A stretch of 64,000 nucleotides of DNA from Allobosea sp. BK604 (GTDB taxonomy: Bacteria > Pseudomonadota > Alphaproteobacteria > Rhizobiales > Beijerinckiaceae). Within the stretch, counting starts at the first letter, position 1; every line of letters begins with the position of its first letter. Location: positions 806,001 to 870,000 of the forward strand of contig NZ_SLZF01000001.1 in the NCBI RefSeq assembly GCF_004341515.1, in the 5' to 3' direction. Shown here one piece after another: positions 9,001 through 18,541 of the stretch. The position numbers were made by a program, and so were the translations under genes. Below the pieces are notes generated by a model, which was not told the DNA's origin, did not search any database, and saw nothing but the letters and a program-made list of their open reading frames with translations.

Positions 9001-10449
9001 TCACAGCGTGCATACAATTTGCAGCACGGACTTGCCGGCCTTGTCGACGACGGCGCCGGTGCTCAGCTCGACGGTCGCGGCCGCCGTCGGCAGGCTCACG
9101 CCGGCCTTGCTCAGGAAGGGCGCGATCGCCGCGCCGTCGGCCATCGCATGGGCGCGCTGCGGCGCCACGCCCGCGACCAGGAACTTGTCGGACGGATCGG
9201 CCGTCACCAGCCCGGCGAGCCGGCCCTGGCGATCGAAGGCCGGGCTGCCAACCTGCCCGGGCTGAAGCGGCGCGTACACGGCGGTGCCTGAGCCTGTCTT
9301 CACGCCCTGACCGGGCAGCGCCATCGCGGCGCGCTGGCCGCCCGTATTGCCGTAGGCGACGAGCACGAGCCCGGCCTGATCGCCCAGCGCCTCGCTGCGC
9401 AGGCCCGGCGCGGCCGCCGATACACCATCGACATCGAGCAACGCCAGGCCGCTGGCATCGTCCTTGACCCGCAGCTTGGCAGCCCGCCCGCCGACATTGA
9501 CCGCCTTGCACGGCTCGATCGCGGCCTTGGCGGTCAGCACCAGCCGATCCCCCACCACGAAGCCGGCGCCGTAGCGCTCACTCGCCCGGACGGCGACTGG
9601 CGGCGGCGCGGCGGTCGTGCCCTGTGCCGGAGCGGGACCGGCTACGGCCGTACCCGCTGCCGGCATCGGCCCGGTCGGGAAGGGATCGAAGCTCGCGGCG
9701 ATCGCGATGACCAGCGGATCGACCGCCTGCGTCAGCGCCTTGTCATAGCCGATGGTGAAGCCGCGCAGCCCGGCCGGTCCCGACGAGAGCCGGCGATAGA
9801 ACTTGCCGGTCGCGGTTTCGCCGGTGACGACGAAGAAATCCGGCCGCAGCAGCTTGTAGGTGATCTTGCGGCCCTGCACGGCGGCGCTGGTCGCGCGCTC
9901 GAACTGGGCCTCCAACGTATCGGTTGCGGGCGGCGTCGCGTTGGTGTCGAGCGTCACGCGCCCATCCTCGCTCTGCCAGCGCCCACCGCCTGGCGAGACG
10001 TCGCGCTTCGGCAGCAGCTTCATCGGGATGCCGATGCGCGCGCCGGTGCGCTCGTCGGCGATCAGCCGGAAGCCGGCGGCATCGCGCGCCGCTGCGGCGC
10101 GCTGCGCCAGCGCCTTGCGCTCGGCCGGGGTGAGGATGCCGTCCGACGTCCCCTTCGAGGCCGCCTTGATCGTGTTGATGCCCCGGAAGGTCAGCGGCCC
10201 GAAGGAGCCGCTCACCGCGCCGTTGAAGGCGCCGGCCCAGATCAGGTCGGTCTGGATCGCCCGGCGCTCGGCCTCCGGCAGCGCCTCGAAAGCGGCCTGC
10301 GCCGCCACCATCTGCGGATTCGGCGCGGGAGCGGCGGGAGCCTGCGCCTGAGCGCTCAGCAGGCTGGCTGCGAGCAGCGGCACCGCCAATCCCAAGCCGG
10401 CAAACCGCATCGTCGTGGAGCGCAGACGGAAACTGAGCGCATTCGCCAT
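9001..10449 (-). CDS. Exported peptidoglycan-binding protein with degenerate trypsin-like domain
   Basis: Protein of 482 residues with an N-terminal signal (residues 14-36, ending SAQAQA). Residues about 57-96 form a peptidoglycan-binding-like helical domain (AIQTDLIWAGAFNGAVSGSF). The C-terminal part (about 288-450) has the fold signature of a trypsin-like protease, GAGFVVGDRLVLTA, yet all three catalytic positions differ. LTAKAAIEPC has Ala309 where LTxxH is expected, SGLALL replaces the usual DLALL, and GQVGSP has Val400 where the serine of GNSGSP should be. It is therefore probably a catalytically dead protease that binds peptides or substrates in the periplasm. ATG 10449 follows GGAG. 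Divergent from the alpha-2-macroglobulin gene, an anti-protease. Confidence 0.8.
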   Translation of the reverse strand: MANALSFRLRSTTMRFAGLGLAVPLLAASLLSAQAQAPAAPAPNPQMVAAQAAFEALPEAERRAIQTDLIWAGAFNGAVSGSFGPLTFRGINTIKAASKGTSDGILTPAERKALAQRAAAARDAAGFRLIADERTGARIGIPMKLLPKRDVSPGGGRWQSEDGRVTLDTNATPPATDTLEAQFERATSAAVQGRKITYKLLRPDFFVVTGETATGKFYRRLSSGPAGLRGFTIGYDKALTQAVDPLVIAIAASFDPFPTGPMPAAGTAVAGPAPAQGTTAAPPPVAVRASERYGAGFVVGDRLVLTAKAAIEPCKAVNVGGRAAKLRVKDDASGLALLDVDGVSAAAPGLRSEALGDQAGLVLVAYGNTGGQRAAMALPGQGVKTGSGTAVYAPLQPGQVGSPAFDRQGRLAGLVTADPSDKFLVAGVAPQRAHAMADGAAIAPFLSKAGVSLPTAAATVELSTGAVVDKAGKSVLQIVCTL

Positions 10450-10669
10450 CGGGTCTTCTCCAGGCCGGCAAGGAACGTCCGAAAGATCGCCGCATTGAGC
10501 GTCAACTGCGCCTCATCCGCAACTGCGATGACATGCGCACGACGCCTCGCTCCCGGCCTTCCACCTTGCGCTGGGACGCGATAGCCTGCCGGCATTCTCG
10601 GCGCCGTCATCGCAGCGACGCGCGACGGCCCGAGGATAGGCTACCTGACTGACCGAAGGGGGAACGATC

Positions 10670-13600
10670 ATGACCTTTCTTGCCCGGCTCGCCCTGCTCT
10701 TCGGTCTCGCACTCTCGGCGGCAACACCGGCTCTGGCCCAGCCAGCCCTGTCCCAGAAGGCCTATATCCGCACCGACCTCGCCGCCGACGGCCAGCGGCT
10801 CGAGGAAAGGCTGAAGCGCGACGTCCCGTCCCCCCGGCCCGCGGCGATCTCGCTGCGCGACGGTGAGGCGGCCATGGCCCGCGGCGATGCCCGCGCCGCC
10901 CTGCCCCAGGCCAATGCCGCCGTCGTCTCCGAGCCCGGCAGCGCCGCCGGCTGGCGCCTGATGGCGCGCGCCGCCAACGCCATCGAGCCGCGCGACTATC
11001 GCGAGCGCTGGGAATTGCGCGAGCGTGCCATCACTGCCGCCTATCTCGCCTATCAGCGTTCGGCCAACCGCAATGACGAGGCCGCCTCGCTCGCCGTGCT
11101 CGCCCGCACCTTCGAGAAGAACGAGCTTTGGCGCCCGGCGCTGACCACCTACCGCCTCAGCCTCGACCTCCAGGACAATGCCCAGCTGCGCACGGCCTAT
11201 GAGAGCCTGCGCGAGAAGCGCGGCTTCCGCCTGCTCTCGAACAATGTCGATTCCGATTCGGCGACGCCCCGCGCCTGCTTCACCTTCTCCGAACCGCTCT
11301 CCCGCGGCCGCGTCGATTTCGCGCCTTACGTCGCCATTTCCGGTGGCCAGGGCGATTTCGCCGTGAGCGCCGAGGACCGCCAGATCTGCGTCGACGGCCT
11401 CCGGCATGGCGAGCGCTACGCCTTCGTCATTCGCCAGGGCGTGCCCTCGGCGATCCCCGACGAGGTGCTGCTGAAGCCTGCCGATTACGAGGTCTATGTC
11501 CGCGACCGCACGCCCTCGGTGCGCTTCACCGGCAAGAACTACGTGCTGCCGCGCACCGGCCAGCAGGGCATCCCGGTCGTCTCGGTCAACACCACCAAGC
11601 TCGACCTCGAGGTCATGCGCATCGGTGACCGCAACCTGATCAATTCGGTCCATTCCGAGGACTTCCTGACCCAGCTCGGCAGCTACAGCGCCAACCAGAT
11701 CGCCTCCGACAAGGGCCAGAGCATCTGGAAGGGCACGATGGATGTGAAGCCCGACCTGAACAAGGACGTCATCACCGCCTTCCCGGTGCTGGACGCGGTC
11801 GGCAAGCTCCAGCCCGGCGTCTACGTGATGTTCGCCAAGCCCTCGGGTGGCCCGGCGGCGCAGATCCCCTCCGACAGCGACACCGAGTCCTACGATGACG
11901 GCTCGACCCGCGCGACGCAGTGGTTCGTCGTCTCCGATCTCGGCCTGACCAGCTTCACCGGCCCTGACGGCGTGCATGTGTTGGTGCGTTCGCTCGCCGA
12001 TGCCCGCCCGCTCGCCAATACCGAGCTGCGCTTGATCGCCCGTAACAACGAGGTGCTCTCCACCGTCCGCTCCGATGCGAACGGCTATGCCCGCTTCGAT
12101 GCCGGCCTCGCCAAGGGCCAGGGCGGCAACGCGCCCGGCCTGGTCACCGCCGCGCTAGGTGAGGATTACGGCTTCCTCGATCTGAAGCTGACCGCCTTCG
12201 ACCTCTCCGACCGCGGCGTGCAGGGCCGCGTCGCCCCGAGCGGGCTCGACGCCTATCTCTACACCGAGCGCGGCGTCTACCGCTCCGGCGAGACCGTCTA
12301 CCTCACCGCGCTGCTGCGTGACGCCAAGGCCACAGCCGTCACCGGCCTGCCCTTGACCCTCGTCGTCAAGCGGCCCGACGGCGTCGAGTATCGCCGCCGC
12401 CAGGTCGAGGACCAGGGCGCCGGCGGTCGCGCCTATTCGATCCCGCTGCTCTCGGGCGCGCAGACCGGCACCTGGCGCATCCAGGCCTATGCCGATCCGA
12501 AGGGCTCCGCCATCGGCGAGACCTCTTTCCTCGTCGAGGATTACGTGCCCGAGCGGCTCGAGCTGACGCTCGCGCCCAAGGCGCCGCTGCTCCAGGCCGG
12601 TGAGCCGGCCGAGATCGATCTCACCGCCCGCTATCTCTACGGCGCGCCGGGCTCCGAGCTCGACGTCACCGGCACGACTACGATCCGCGCCGCCGCGCAA
12701 TCGGCCATTCCCGGCTTCGACGGCTATCAGGTCGGCCTCACCGACGAGAGTTTCGAATCCGTCCAGGCCGATCTCGAGGAGAGCACGCAGACCGATGCGC
12801 AGGGCAAGGCGCTGGTCTCGGCCGCGATCCAGCAGCCCGACGCCAACCGCCCGCTCGAAGTCGAGGTCACCCTGCGCGTCGGCGAGCCCGGCGGACGCGC
12901 CATCGCCCGCTCGCTCACCTTGCCGATCGTGCCCAAGGGCGCGGCCATCGGCGTCAAGAAGCTCTTCGACGACAGCACGCTCGGCAACGGCCAGAACGCC
13001 TCGTTCGACGTGATCATGGCCAATGGCGACGGCCGCCGTCTCGCTCGCCAGGGCGTGAAATGGACGCTCTCCAAGGTCACGCGCAACTATCAATGGTTCT
13101 TCCGCGACGGCCGCTGGAACTATGAGGGCGTGAATACCACCCGCCGCATGTCCGATGGCGAGATCGCCACCAGCGAGACCGCTCCGGCCAAGATCAGCGC
13201 GCCGGTGCAATGGGGCAATTACCGGCTCGACGTCGTCTCGACCGGTGGCGACGCCACCGAGACCAGCGTCTCCTTCTGGGTCGGCTACGAGACCGACAAG
13301 ACAGCCGACACGCCGGATGTGCTCGACGTCGCGCTCGACAAGCCGTCCTACGGCATCGGCGACACCATGCAGGTGCGCCTCTCGCCGCGCTTCGGCGGCA
13401 AGGCGACGCTCGCGGTGATCAGCGACCGCGTCAACGAGATCCGCACCGTCGATATCTCGGCCGACGGCACCACCGCCTCGATCCCGGTCAAGGCCGAATG
13501 GGGCGCCAGCGCCTATCTGGTCGCGCTCGCTCATCGCCCGATGGACACTGCCGCCAACAGGCTGCCCGGCCGCGCCATCGGCCTGTCCTGGTTCACCATC

Positions 13601-15940
13601 GGCAAGGCCGAGCGCACGCTCAGCGTCGATCTCGGCGCGCCCAATCTGGTGCGTCCGCTCACCACGCTGTCGCTGCCGGTCAAGATCACCGGCGCGCGCT
13701 CGGGTGAGGAGGCTTTCGTCACGGTCGCGGCCGTCGATATCGGCATCCTCAACCTGACCCGCTACGAAAGCCCGGATGCCGGCAAGTATTTCTTCGGCCA
13801 GCGCCAGCTCGGCCATGAGCTGCGCGACCTCTATGGCTACCTGATCGACGGCATGCAGGGCGTGCGCGGCACCATCCGCTCCGGCGGCGACGGTGCGGCC
13901 GCGACCCCGGGTGAGAAGCCGACGCAGGAGCCGCTCGCGCGCTATTCCGGCGTGGTCAAGGTCGGGCCGGATGGCACGGCCAAGATCGATTTCGACATGC
14001 CGGCCTTCAACGGCTCGGTCCGCGTCATGGCCGTGGCCTGGTCGGCCGGCCGCACCGGTCATGCCAATGCCGATGTCATCGTCCGCGACCAGATCGTCGC
14101 GCAGGCGACGCTGCCGCGCTTCCTCGCCATTGGCGACCAGTCCCGCTTTCACCTGCAGATCGACAATGTCGAGGGCCCTCCCGGCACCTATACCGTGGAT
14201 CTCGACGTCAAGGGTCCGGTGCTCGTCGCCGCCGACGCGACGCGCCGCAGCTTCAACCTTCAGACCGGCGCCAAGACGCAGCTCACCATCCCGGTGACCG
14301 CCGCCGGCCTCGGCCGCGCCGAGTTCGACGTGCGTGTCAGCGGCCCGAACGGCATTACCACGGTGCAGAACCTCGCCGTGCGCGTGCAGCCCTCCTCCAA
14401 CACGATCGCGCGTCGCGTCGTCCGGCCGATCCCCGGCAATGGCGGCGCGCTCACCGTCTCCGCCGATCTGATGGCGGATCTCGTTCCGCGCTCCGGCCAG
14501 GTCTCGGTCTCGGTCTCGCCCTTCGCCTCGCTCGACGTGCCGGCGATCCTGAAGGCGCTCGACCGCTACCCCTATGGCTGCACCGAGCAGACGGTCAGCC
14601 GCGCGCTGCCGCTGCTCCATGTCAACCGGCTCGCCACGATGGAGAGCCTGGCGCTCGACTCCAATGCCGACGAGCGCGTCGCCAATGCGATCGAGCGCGT
14701 GCTTGCTCGCCAGGGCGGCAACGGCTCCTTCGGCCTCTGGAGCGTCGGCGGCGACGATCTCTGGCTCGACGCCTTCGTCACCGACTTCCTGACCCGGGCC
14801 CGCGAGCGCCAGTTCGCCGTGCCGCAGATCGCCTTCAACATGGCGCTCGACCGGCTGCGCAACCAGGTCGTCAACACCTCCGAGATCAACAAGGAGGAGG
14901 CCTCCGGCATCGCCTATGCGCTCTACGTGCTCGCCCGCAACGGCCGGCCGGTGATGGGCGACCTGCGCTATCTCGCCGACAACAAGCTCTCCGATTTCGC
15001 CTCGCCGCTGGCGCGCGCGCAGATCGGCGCGGCGCTCTCGCTGCTCGGTGATCGCGGCCGTGGCCGCGCTGCCTTCGTGAGCGCGCTCAACCAGTTGCAG
15101 GAGACCCGCGACGACGGCATCTCGCGCGCCGATTACGGCTCGCGGCTGCGCGACAGCACCGGCGCGCTGGCACTGATCGCCGAAGCCAATGGCGAGCGCG
15201 CCGATATCAGCCGTGCCGCCAATATCGTCGAGGGCGCCCGCAACGCCTCGCGCTACACCTCGACGCAGGAGAACATGTGGATGGTGCTGGCCGCCCAGGC
15301 CATGACCAAGGAGGCCGAGGGCATGACGCTCACGGTCGACGGCGCCGAGCGCAAGGGCGCGCTCTACCGCACGCTCTCGCAGGAGGCGCTGGAAGCCAAG
15401 CCCCTCACCATCGCCAATCCCGGTCCGGCCGCGGCCCAGGCCGTGGTCACCGTCTCCGGCATCCCGGCATCGCCCGAGCCGGCGCTGAACCAGGGCTTTG
15501 GCGTCGAGCGCACGATTTACTCGATGAAGGGCGAGAAGGTCGATCCTGCCAGGCTGCGCCAGAACGAGCGCTATGTCGTGGCGCTGACCGTGACCGAGAT
15601 CCCGGCCCGCTACGGCCGCCTGCTGCTGGTCGACCCGCTGCCGGCCGGGCTCGAGATCGAGAACGCCAACCTCACCGAAGGCGCCTCGACCGAAGGCCTG
15701 TCCTGGCTGAAGCAGGAGGTGTTCCCTGTTCATACCGAGGCGCGCGACGACCGCTATGTCGCCGCCTTCGAGCGCAGCGGCTCCTCGAACCAGCCGGGCG
15801 TGTTCACGATCGGCTATATCGTGCGGGCCGTCTCGCCGGGCCGCTATGTCGCGCCGGCTGCGGTGATCGAGGACATGTACCGTCCGGATCGCTTCGGCCG
15901 CACCGGCTTCGGCACGGTCGACATCGCTTCGGCGAGGTAA
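10670..15940 (+). CDS. Bacterial alpha-2-macroglobulin with thioester (YfhM-like)
   Basis: Periplasmic protease-trapping protein of 1756 residues. A signal peptide (LALLFGLALSAATPALAQ) has an AxA site and no lipobox cysteine, so unlike E. coli YfhM it should be soluble rather than a lipoprotein. The N-terminal helical region is followed by MG domains; the bait region is not obvious. The thioester motif GCTEQ is intact at Cys1304-Gln1307, in YPYGCTEQ, the bacterial type-1 pattern. The ATG follows GGGGGA by five bases. The next gene on the strand is pbpC, the pairing seen in many Gram-negative bacteria and taken to mean defence of the periplasm after wall damage, with PBP1C doing repair. A very long open frame on the opposite strand is a codon-bias shadow. 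Confidence 0.93.
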   Translation: MTFLARLALLFGLALSAATPALAQPALSQKAYIRTDLAADGQRLEERLKRDVPSPRPAAISLRDGEAAMARGDARAALPQANAAVVSEPGSAAGWRLMARAANAIEPRDYRERWELRERAITAAYLAYQRSANRNDEAASLAVLARTFEKNELWRPALTTYRLSLDLQDNAQLRTAYESLREKRGFRLLSNNVDSDSATPRACFTFSEPLSRGRVDFAPYVAISGGQGDFAVSAEDRQICVDGLRHGERYAFVIRQGVPSAIPDEVLLKPADYEVYVRDRTPSVRFTGKNYVLPRTGQQGIPVVSVNTTKLDLEVMRIGDRNLINSVHSEDFLTQLGSYSANQIASDKGQSIWKGTMDVKPDLNKDVITAFPVLDAVGKLQPGVYVMFAKPSGGPAAQIPSDSDTESYDDGSTRATQWFVVSDLGLTSFTGPDGVHVLVRSLADARPLANTELRLIARNNEVLSTVRSDANGYARFDAGLAKGQGGNAPGLVTAALGEDYGFLDLKLTAFDLSDRGVQGRVAPSGLDAYLYTERGVYRSGETVYLTALLRDAKATAVTGLPLTLVVKRPDGVEYRRRQVEDQGAGGRAYSIPLLSGAQTGTWRIQAYADPKGSAIGETSFLVEDYVPERLELTLAPKAPLLQAGEPAEIDLTARYLYGAPGSELDVTGTTTIRAAAQSAIPGFDGYQVGLTDESFESVQADLEESTQTDAQGKALVSAAIQQPDANRPLEVEVTLRVGEPGGRAIARSLTLPIVPKGAAIGVKKLFDDSTLGNGQNASFDVIMANGDGRRLARQGVKWTLSKVTRNYQWFFRDGRWNYEGVNTTRRMSDGEIATSETAPAKISAPVQWGNYRLDVVSTGGDATETSVSFWVGYETDKTADTPDVLDVALDKPSYGIGDTMQVRLSPRFGGKATLAVISDRVNEIRTVDISADGTTASIPVKAEWGASAYLVALAHRPMDTAANRLPGRAIGLSWFTIGKAERTLSVDLGAPNLVRPLTTLSLPVKITGARSGEEAFVTVAAVDIGILNLTRYESPDAGKYFFGQRQLGHELRDLYGYLIDGMQGVRGTIRSGGDGAAATPGEKPTQEPLARYSGVVKVGPDGTAKIDFDMPAFNGSVRVMAVAWSAGRTGHANADVIVRDQIVAQATLPRFLAIGDQSRFHLQIDNVEGPPGTYTVDLDVKGPVLVAADATRRSFNLQTGAKTQLTIPVTAAGLGRAEFDVRVSGPNGITTVQNLAVRVQPSSNTIARRVVRPIPGNGGALTVSADLMADLVPRSGQVSVSVSPFASLDVPAILKALDRYPYGCTEQTVSRALPLLHVNRLATMESLALDSNADERVANAIERVLARQGGNGSFGLWSVGGDDLWLDAFVTDFLTRARERQFAVPQIAFNMALDRLRNQVVNTSEINKEEASGIAYALYVLARNGRPVMGDLRYLADNKLSDFASPLARAQIGAALSLLGDRGRGRAAFVSALNQLQETRDDGISRADYGSRLRDSTGALALIAEANGERADISRAANIVEGARNASRYTSTQENMWMVLAAQAMTKEAEGMTLTVDGAERKGALYRTLSQEALEAKPLTIANPGPAAAQAVVTVSGIPASPEPALNQGFGVERTIYSMKGEKVDPARLRQNERYVVALTVTEIPARYGRLLLVDPLPAGLEIENANLTEGASTEGLSWLKQEVFPVHTEARDDRYVAAFERSGSSNQPGVFTIGYIVRAVSPGRYVAPAAVIEDMYRPDRFGRTGFGTVDIASAR

Positions 15941-15955
15941 GGACAAGAACCAGAG

Positions 15956-18292
15956 GTGAAGACGCGATCCGACGAGACGGGCGCAGCCGAGCACCCTCTC
16001 TCCCTGCGGGAGAGGCTTGGGGTGAGGGGTCGCGCTGTCCTTGACCGGTTGCGCCTCGCTTCGAACTCCGTCTTGGCTAAGGTCGCGCGACCCTTCATCC
16101 GTCTCCGCTCCGCGGAGCCGCCTTCTCCCGCGTCAAAGTCGGCTGTTGCCGAGGTTGACACTCGGGATTGCCCATCTCGGGCAAGCCCGAGATGGGTGGG
16201 AGAAGGAAGGCGCATCTGGCGGCAGCGCCTCGTCATCGCAGGCGGAAGCACGCTCGCTCTCGGCGCAACCGCTGCCGGGGCCCTCGCCTACTACGCTTCC
16301 ACGCTCCCGCCGCTCGACTTCGCCGCCGCGCGCGACCGCTCGACCGTGGTTCTCGATCGCGAGGGCAAGCTCCTCCGCCCCTTCCTCACCGCTGACGGCC
16401 GCTGGAAGCTCCCGGTCGGCCACGACGATGTCGACCCACGCTATCTCGCCATGCTCAAGGCCTTCGAGGACAAGCGCTTCGACGGCCATCACGGCATCGA
16501 TCCTGGGGCCATGCTGCGCGCCGCCGGCCAGATGCTGCTGAGCGGGCGCATCGTCTCCGGCGGCTCGACCCTGACCATGCAGGTCGCCCGTCTGCTGGAG
16601 CCGCGCGAGGAGCGCTCGCTTGCCGCCAAGCTGCGCCAGGCCGTGCGCGCCGTCGAATTGGAGCGCCGCTTCAGCAAGAACGAGATCCTCGACCTCTACC
16701 TGACGCTCGCCCCCTTCGGCGGCAATCTCGAAGGCGTGCGCGCCGCCAGCTTCGCCTATTTCGGCAAGGAGCCGAAGCGGCTCTCCACGGCCGAGGCCGC
16801 GCTTCTCGTCGCCCTGCCGCAATCCCCCGAGCAGCGCCGGCCGGACCGATCCGTCGAGGCCGCGAGCAAGGCCCGTGACCGCGTGCTCGCCCGCGTCGAG
16901 GCCGCCGGCCTCGCCACGAAGGACGAGGTCGCGGCCGCCCGCGAGGAGCCGATCCCTGGCGCACGAAAGCCTTTTCCGGCGCTCGCCCCGCATCTCGCCG
17001 AGCAGGTCGTAGCCGAGGCGCCCGCGCTTCGTAGCCAAAGGCTGACGCTCGATGGCCGGCTGCAGGCCAATCTCGAGCAGCTCGCGCGCGAGCGCAGCCT
17101 CGGCCTCGCGCCCCAGGTCTCGATCGCCATCCTCGCCGTCGACAACGACACCGGCGAAGTCCGCGCCTCGGTTGGCGGCGTCGACTATTTCGCGGCCGAG
17201 CGCGCCGGCGCCCTCGACCTGACCCGCGCCCTGCGCTCGCCCGGCTCGGCGCTGAAACCTTTCATCTACGCGCTTGCCTTCGATAACGGCCTCGCCCATC
17301 CCGAGACGATGCTGGAGGACCGGCCGGCTCGCTACGGGCTCTACGTTCCCGAGAATTTCGATCTCGGCTTCCAGGGCATGGTCTCGGCCCGCAAGGCGCT
17401 CCAGCTTTCGCTCAACGTGCCGGCCGTCGAGGTCCTCTCCTCGCTGGGTCCGCAACGCTTCCTGTCGCGGCTGCGCGATGCCGGCGCCAGCATTGCCATG
17501 CCGAAGGAGGGCGGCGCGCCTGGCCTCGCCGTCGGCCTCGGCGGCCTCGGCATCACCTTGCAGGACCTGACCCGGCTCTATGTCGGCCTTGCCCGCGGCG
17601 GCGAAATGCTGCCGCTGCGCGTGAAGCCCGCCACTGGCCCGACCGGCGAGGCCCCCCGCCTCGTCGATCCCGTCGCGGCCTGGTACGTCACCGACACCTT
17701 GCTCGGCGCGCCGCCGCCGCTCAACGCCGTGCCCGGGCGCATCGCCTATAAGACCGGCACCTCCTATGGCTACCGTGATGCCTGGGCCGTCGGCTACGAC
17801 CGCAAGCACACGATCGGTGTCTGGGTCGGCCGTGCCGATAATGGCGCAGTGCCCGGCCTCGTCGGCCGCGTCAGCGCCGCGCCGATCCTGTTCGATGCCT
17901 TCTCCCGGCTCGGCCTCGATCCGCGGCCATTCCCGCAGCCGCCGAACGCGATCGTCGCGAGCACGTCGAACCTGCCGCCGCCCCTGCGCCATCTCCGCCA
18001 GGACGTACCGAAGACGCTGCTCGCGCTGGCGACGCCCGGCCTCAAGCTGGCCTTCCCGCCCGAGGGCGCGCGCATCGACCTTGCCGCCTCGACGCTCGAT
18101 GGCAGGACCGAGCTCAACCTCAAGGTCGATGGCGGCGCCCCGCCCTATACCTGGCTGGTCGACGGCACGCCGGTGACGCCGCCGCTGCGCCGGCGCGAAG
18201 CCGCCTGGCAACCGAGCGGCAAGGGCTTTGTCCGGATTTCGGTGATCGACGCGACAGGCGCCAGCGAGAGCGTCTCGGTGCGGCTGCAATAG
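15956..18292 (+). CDS. pbpC: Penicillin-binding protein 1C
   Basis: Bifunctional peptidoglycan synthase. A membrane anchor lies at about residues 92-113, followed by the glycosyltransferase domain with EDKRFDGHHGID and GGSTLTMQVARLL. The transpeptidase domain has SALK (Ser431), SLN and KTGTS (Lys599), all intact. A C-terminal BiPBP_C domain follows (last 90 residues). The frame is open from GTG 15956, giving 778 residues, but the first 80 residues are encoded by a repeat-like segment and resemble no PBP. A GTG near 16195 (VGEGRRIWRQRL) would give about 698 residues, normal for PBP1C. The true start is undecided. It sits 15 bases after the alpha-2-macroglobulin gene. Confidence 0.9.
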   Translation: MKTRSDETGAAEHPLSLRERLGVRGRAVLDRLRLASNSVLAKVARPFIRLRSAEPPSPASKSAVAEVDTRDCPSRASPRWVGEGRRIWRQRLVIAGGSTLALGATAAGALAYYASTLPPLDFAAARDRSTVVLDREGKLLRPFLTADGRWKLPVGHDDVDPRYLAMLKAFEDKRFDGHHGIDPGAMLRAAGQMLLSGRIVSGGSTLTMQVARLLEPREERSLAAKLRQAVRAVELERRFSKNEILDLYLTLAPFGGNLEGVRAASFAYFGKEPKRLSTAEAALLVALPQSPEQRRPDRSVEAASKARDRVLARVEAAGLATKDEVAAAREEPIPGARKPFPALAPHLAEQVVAEAPALRSQRLTLDGRLQANLEQLARERSLGLAPQVSIAILAVDNDTGEVRASVGGVDYFAAERAGALDLTRALRSPGSALKPFIYALAFDNGLAHPETMLEDRPARYGLYVPENFDLGFQGMVSARKALQLSLNVPAVEVLSSLGPQRFLSRLRDAGASIAMPKEGGAPGLAVGLGGLGITLQDLTRLYVGLARGGEMLPLRVKPATGPTGEAPRLVDPVAAWYVTDTLLGAPPPLNAVPGRIAYKTGTSYGYRDAWAVGYDRKHTIGVWVGRADNGAVPGLVGRVSAAPILFDAFSRLGLDPRPFPQPPNAIVASTSNLPPPLRHLRQDVPKTLLALATPGLKLAFPPEGARIDLAASTLDGRTELNLKVDGGAPPYTWLVDGTPVTPPLRRREAAWQPSGKGFVRISVIDATGASESVSVRLQ
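15994..16205. repeat. Composite hairpin repeat overlapping the 5' end of pbpC
   Basis: The segment opens with a perfect hairpin at 15998-16014, CTCTCCC and GGGAGAG around TGC. It continues with GGGTCGCGC and GCGCGACCC arms (about 16027 and 16084) and ends with a TTCTCCC / GGGAGAA pair (16120 and 16199) enclosing a self-complementary CCCATCTCGGGCAAGCCCGAGATGGG core, written here as CCCATCTCGGG and CCCGAGATGGG. This is the pattern of an intergenic repeat, but it is open in the pbpC frame. Confidence 0.6.
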
Positions 18293-18340
18293 GGCACGGG
18301 GCGCTGAGCCGAAGGCGCAAAGGCACCCTCACGGATCCTC

Positions 18341-18431
18341 CGTCATGCTCGGGCCTGCCCAGAGCATCCGCCCCTTGAACACCGTGCTTCGAGGGAAGAC
18401 GTGGATGGTCGCCACAAGGGCGACCATGACG
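18341..18431. repeat. Dispersed palindromic repeat, family B, copy 1
   Basis: Element with ends CGTCATG and CATGACG, and the shared internal words GACGTGGATG and GCCACAAGGGCGA. It sits between the convergent pbpC and RND genes. Copies 2 and 3 are at 31321-31430 and 40880-40975. This one is the most diverged, its left arm reading GCTCGGGC rather than GGTCG. Confidence 0.75.
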
Positions 18432-18541
18432 ACAGCAGGCAAATATTCACGGCCGAACCCGTGACTTGTCCTGGAAGAGATCCCCGGACTGCGCTTTACT
18501 CCGCCCGAGGATGACGCGCTCAGCTCACAAGCCTCAGCGCA

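Noticed and set aside
12155..15994. Open frame of 1279 codons opposite the alpha-2-macroglobulin gene
   Set aside because: It mirrors a high-GC gene in the antisense frame, is dominated by Arg, Asp, Ala and Gly, and has no domain motif. The plus-strand gene has a signal peptide, thioester and correct length.
16133..18289. Open frame of 718 codons opposite pbpC
   Set aside because: Same shadow effect; the plus strand carries all PBP motifs in order.
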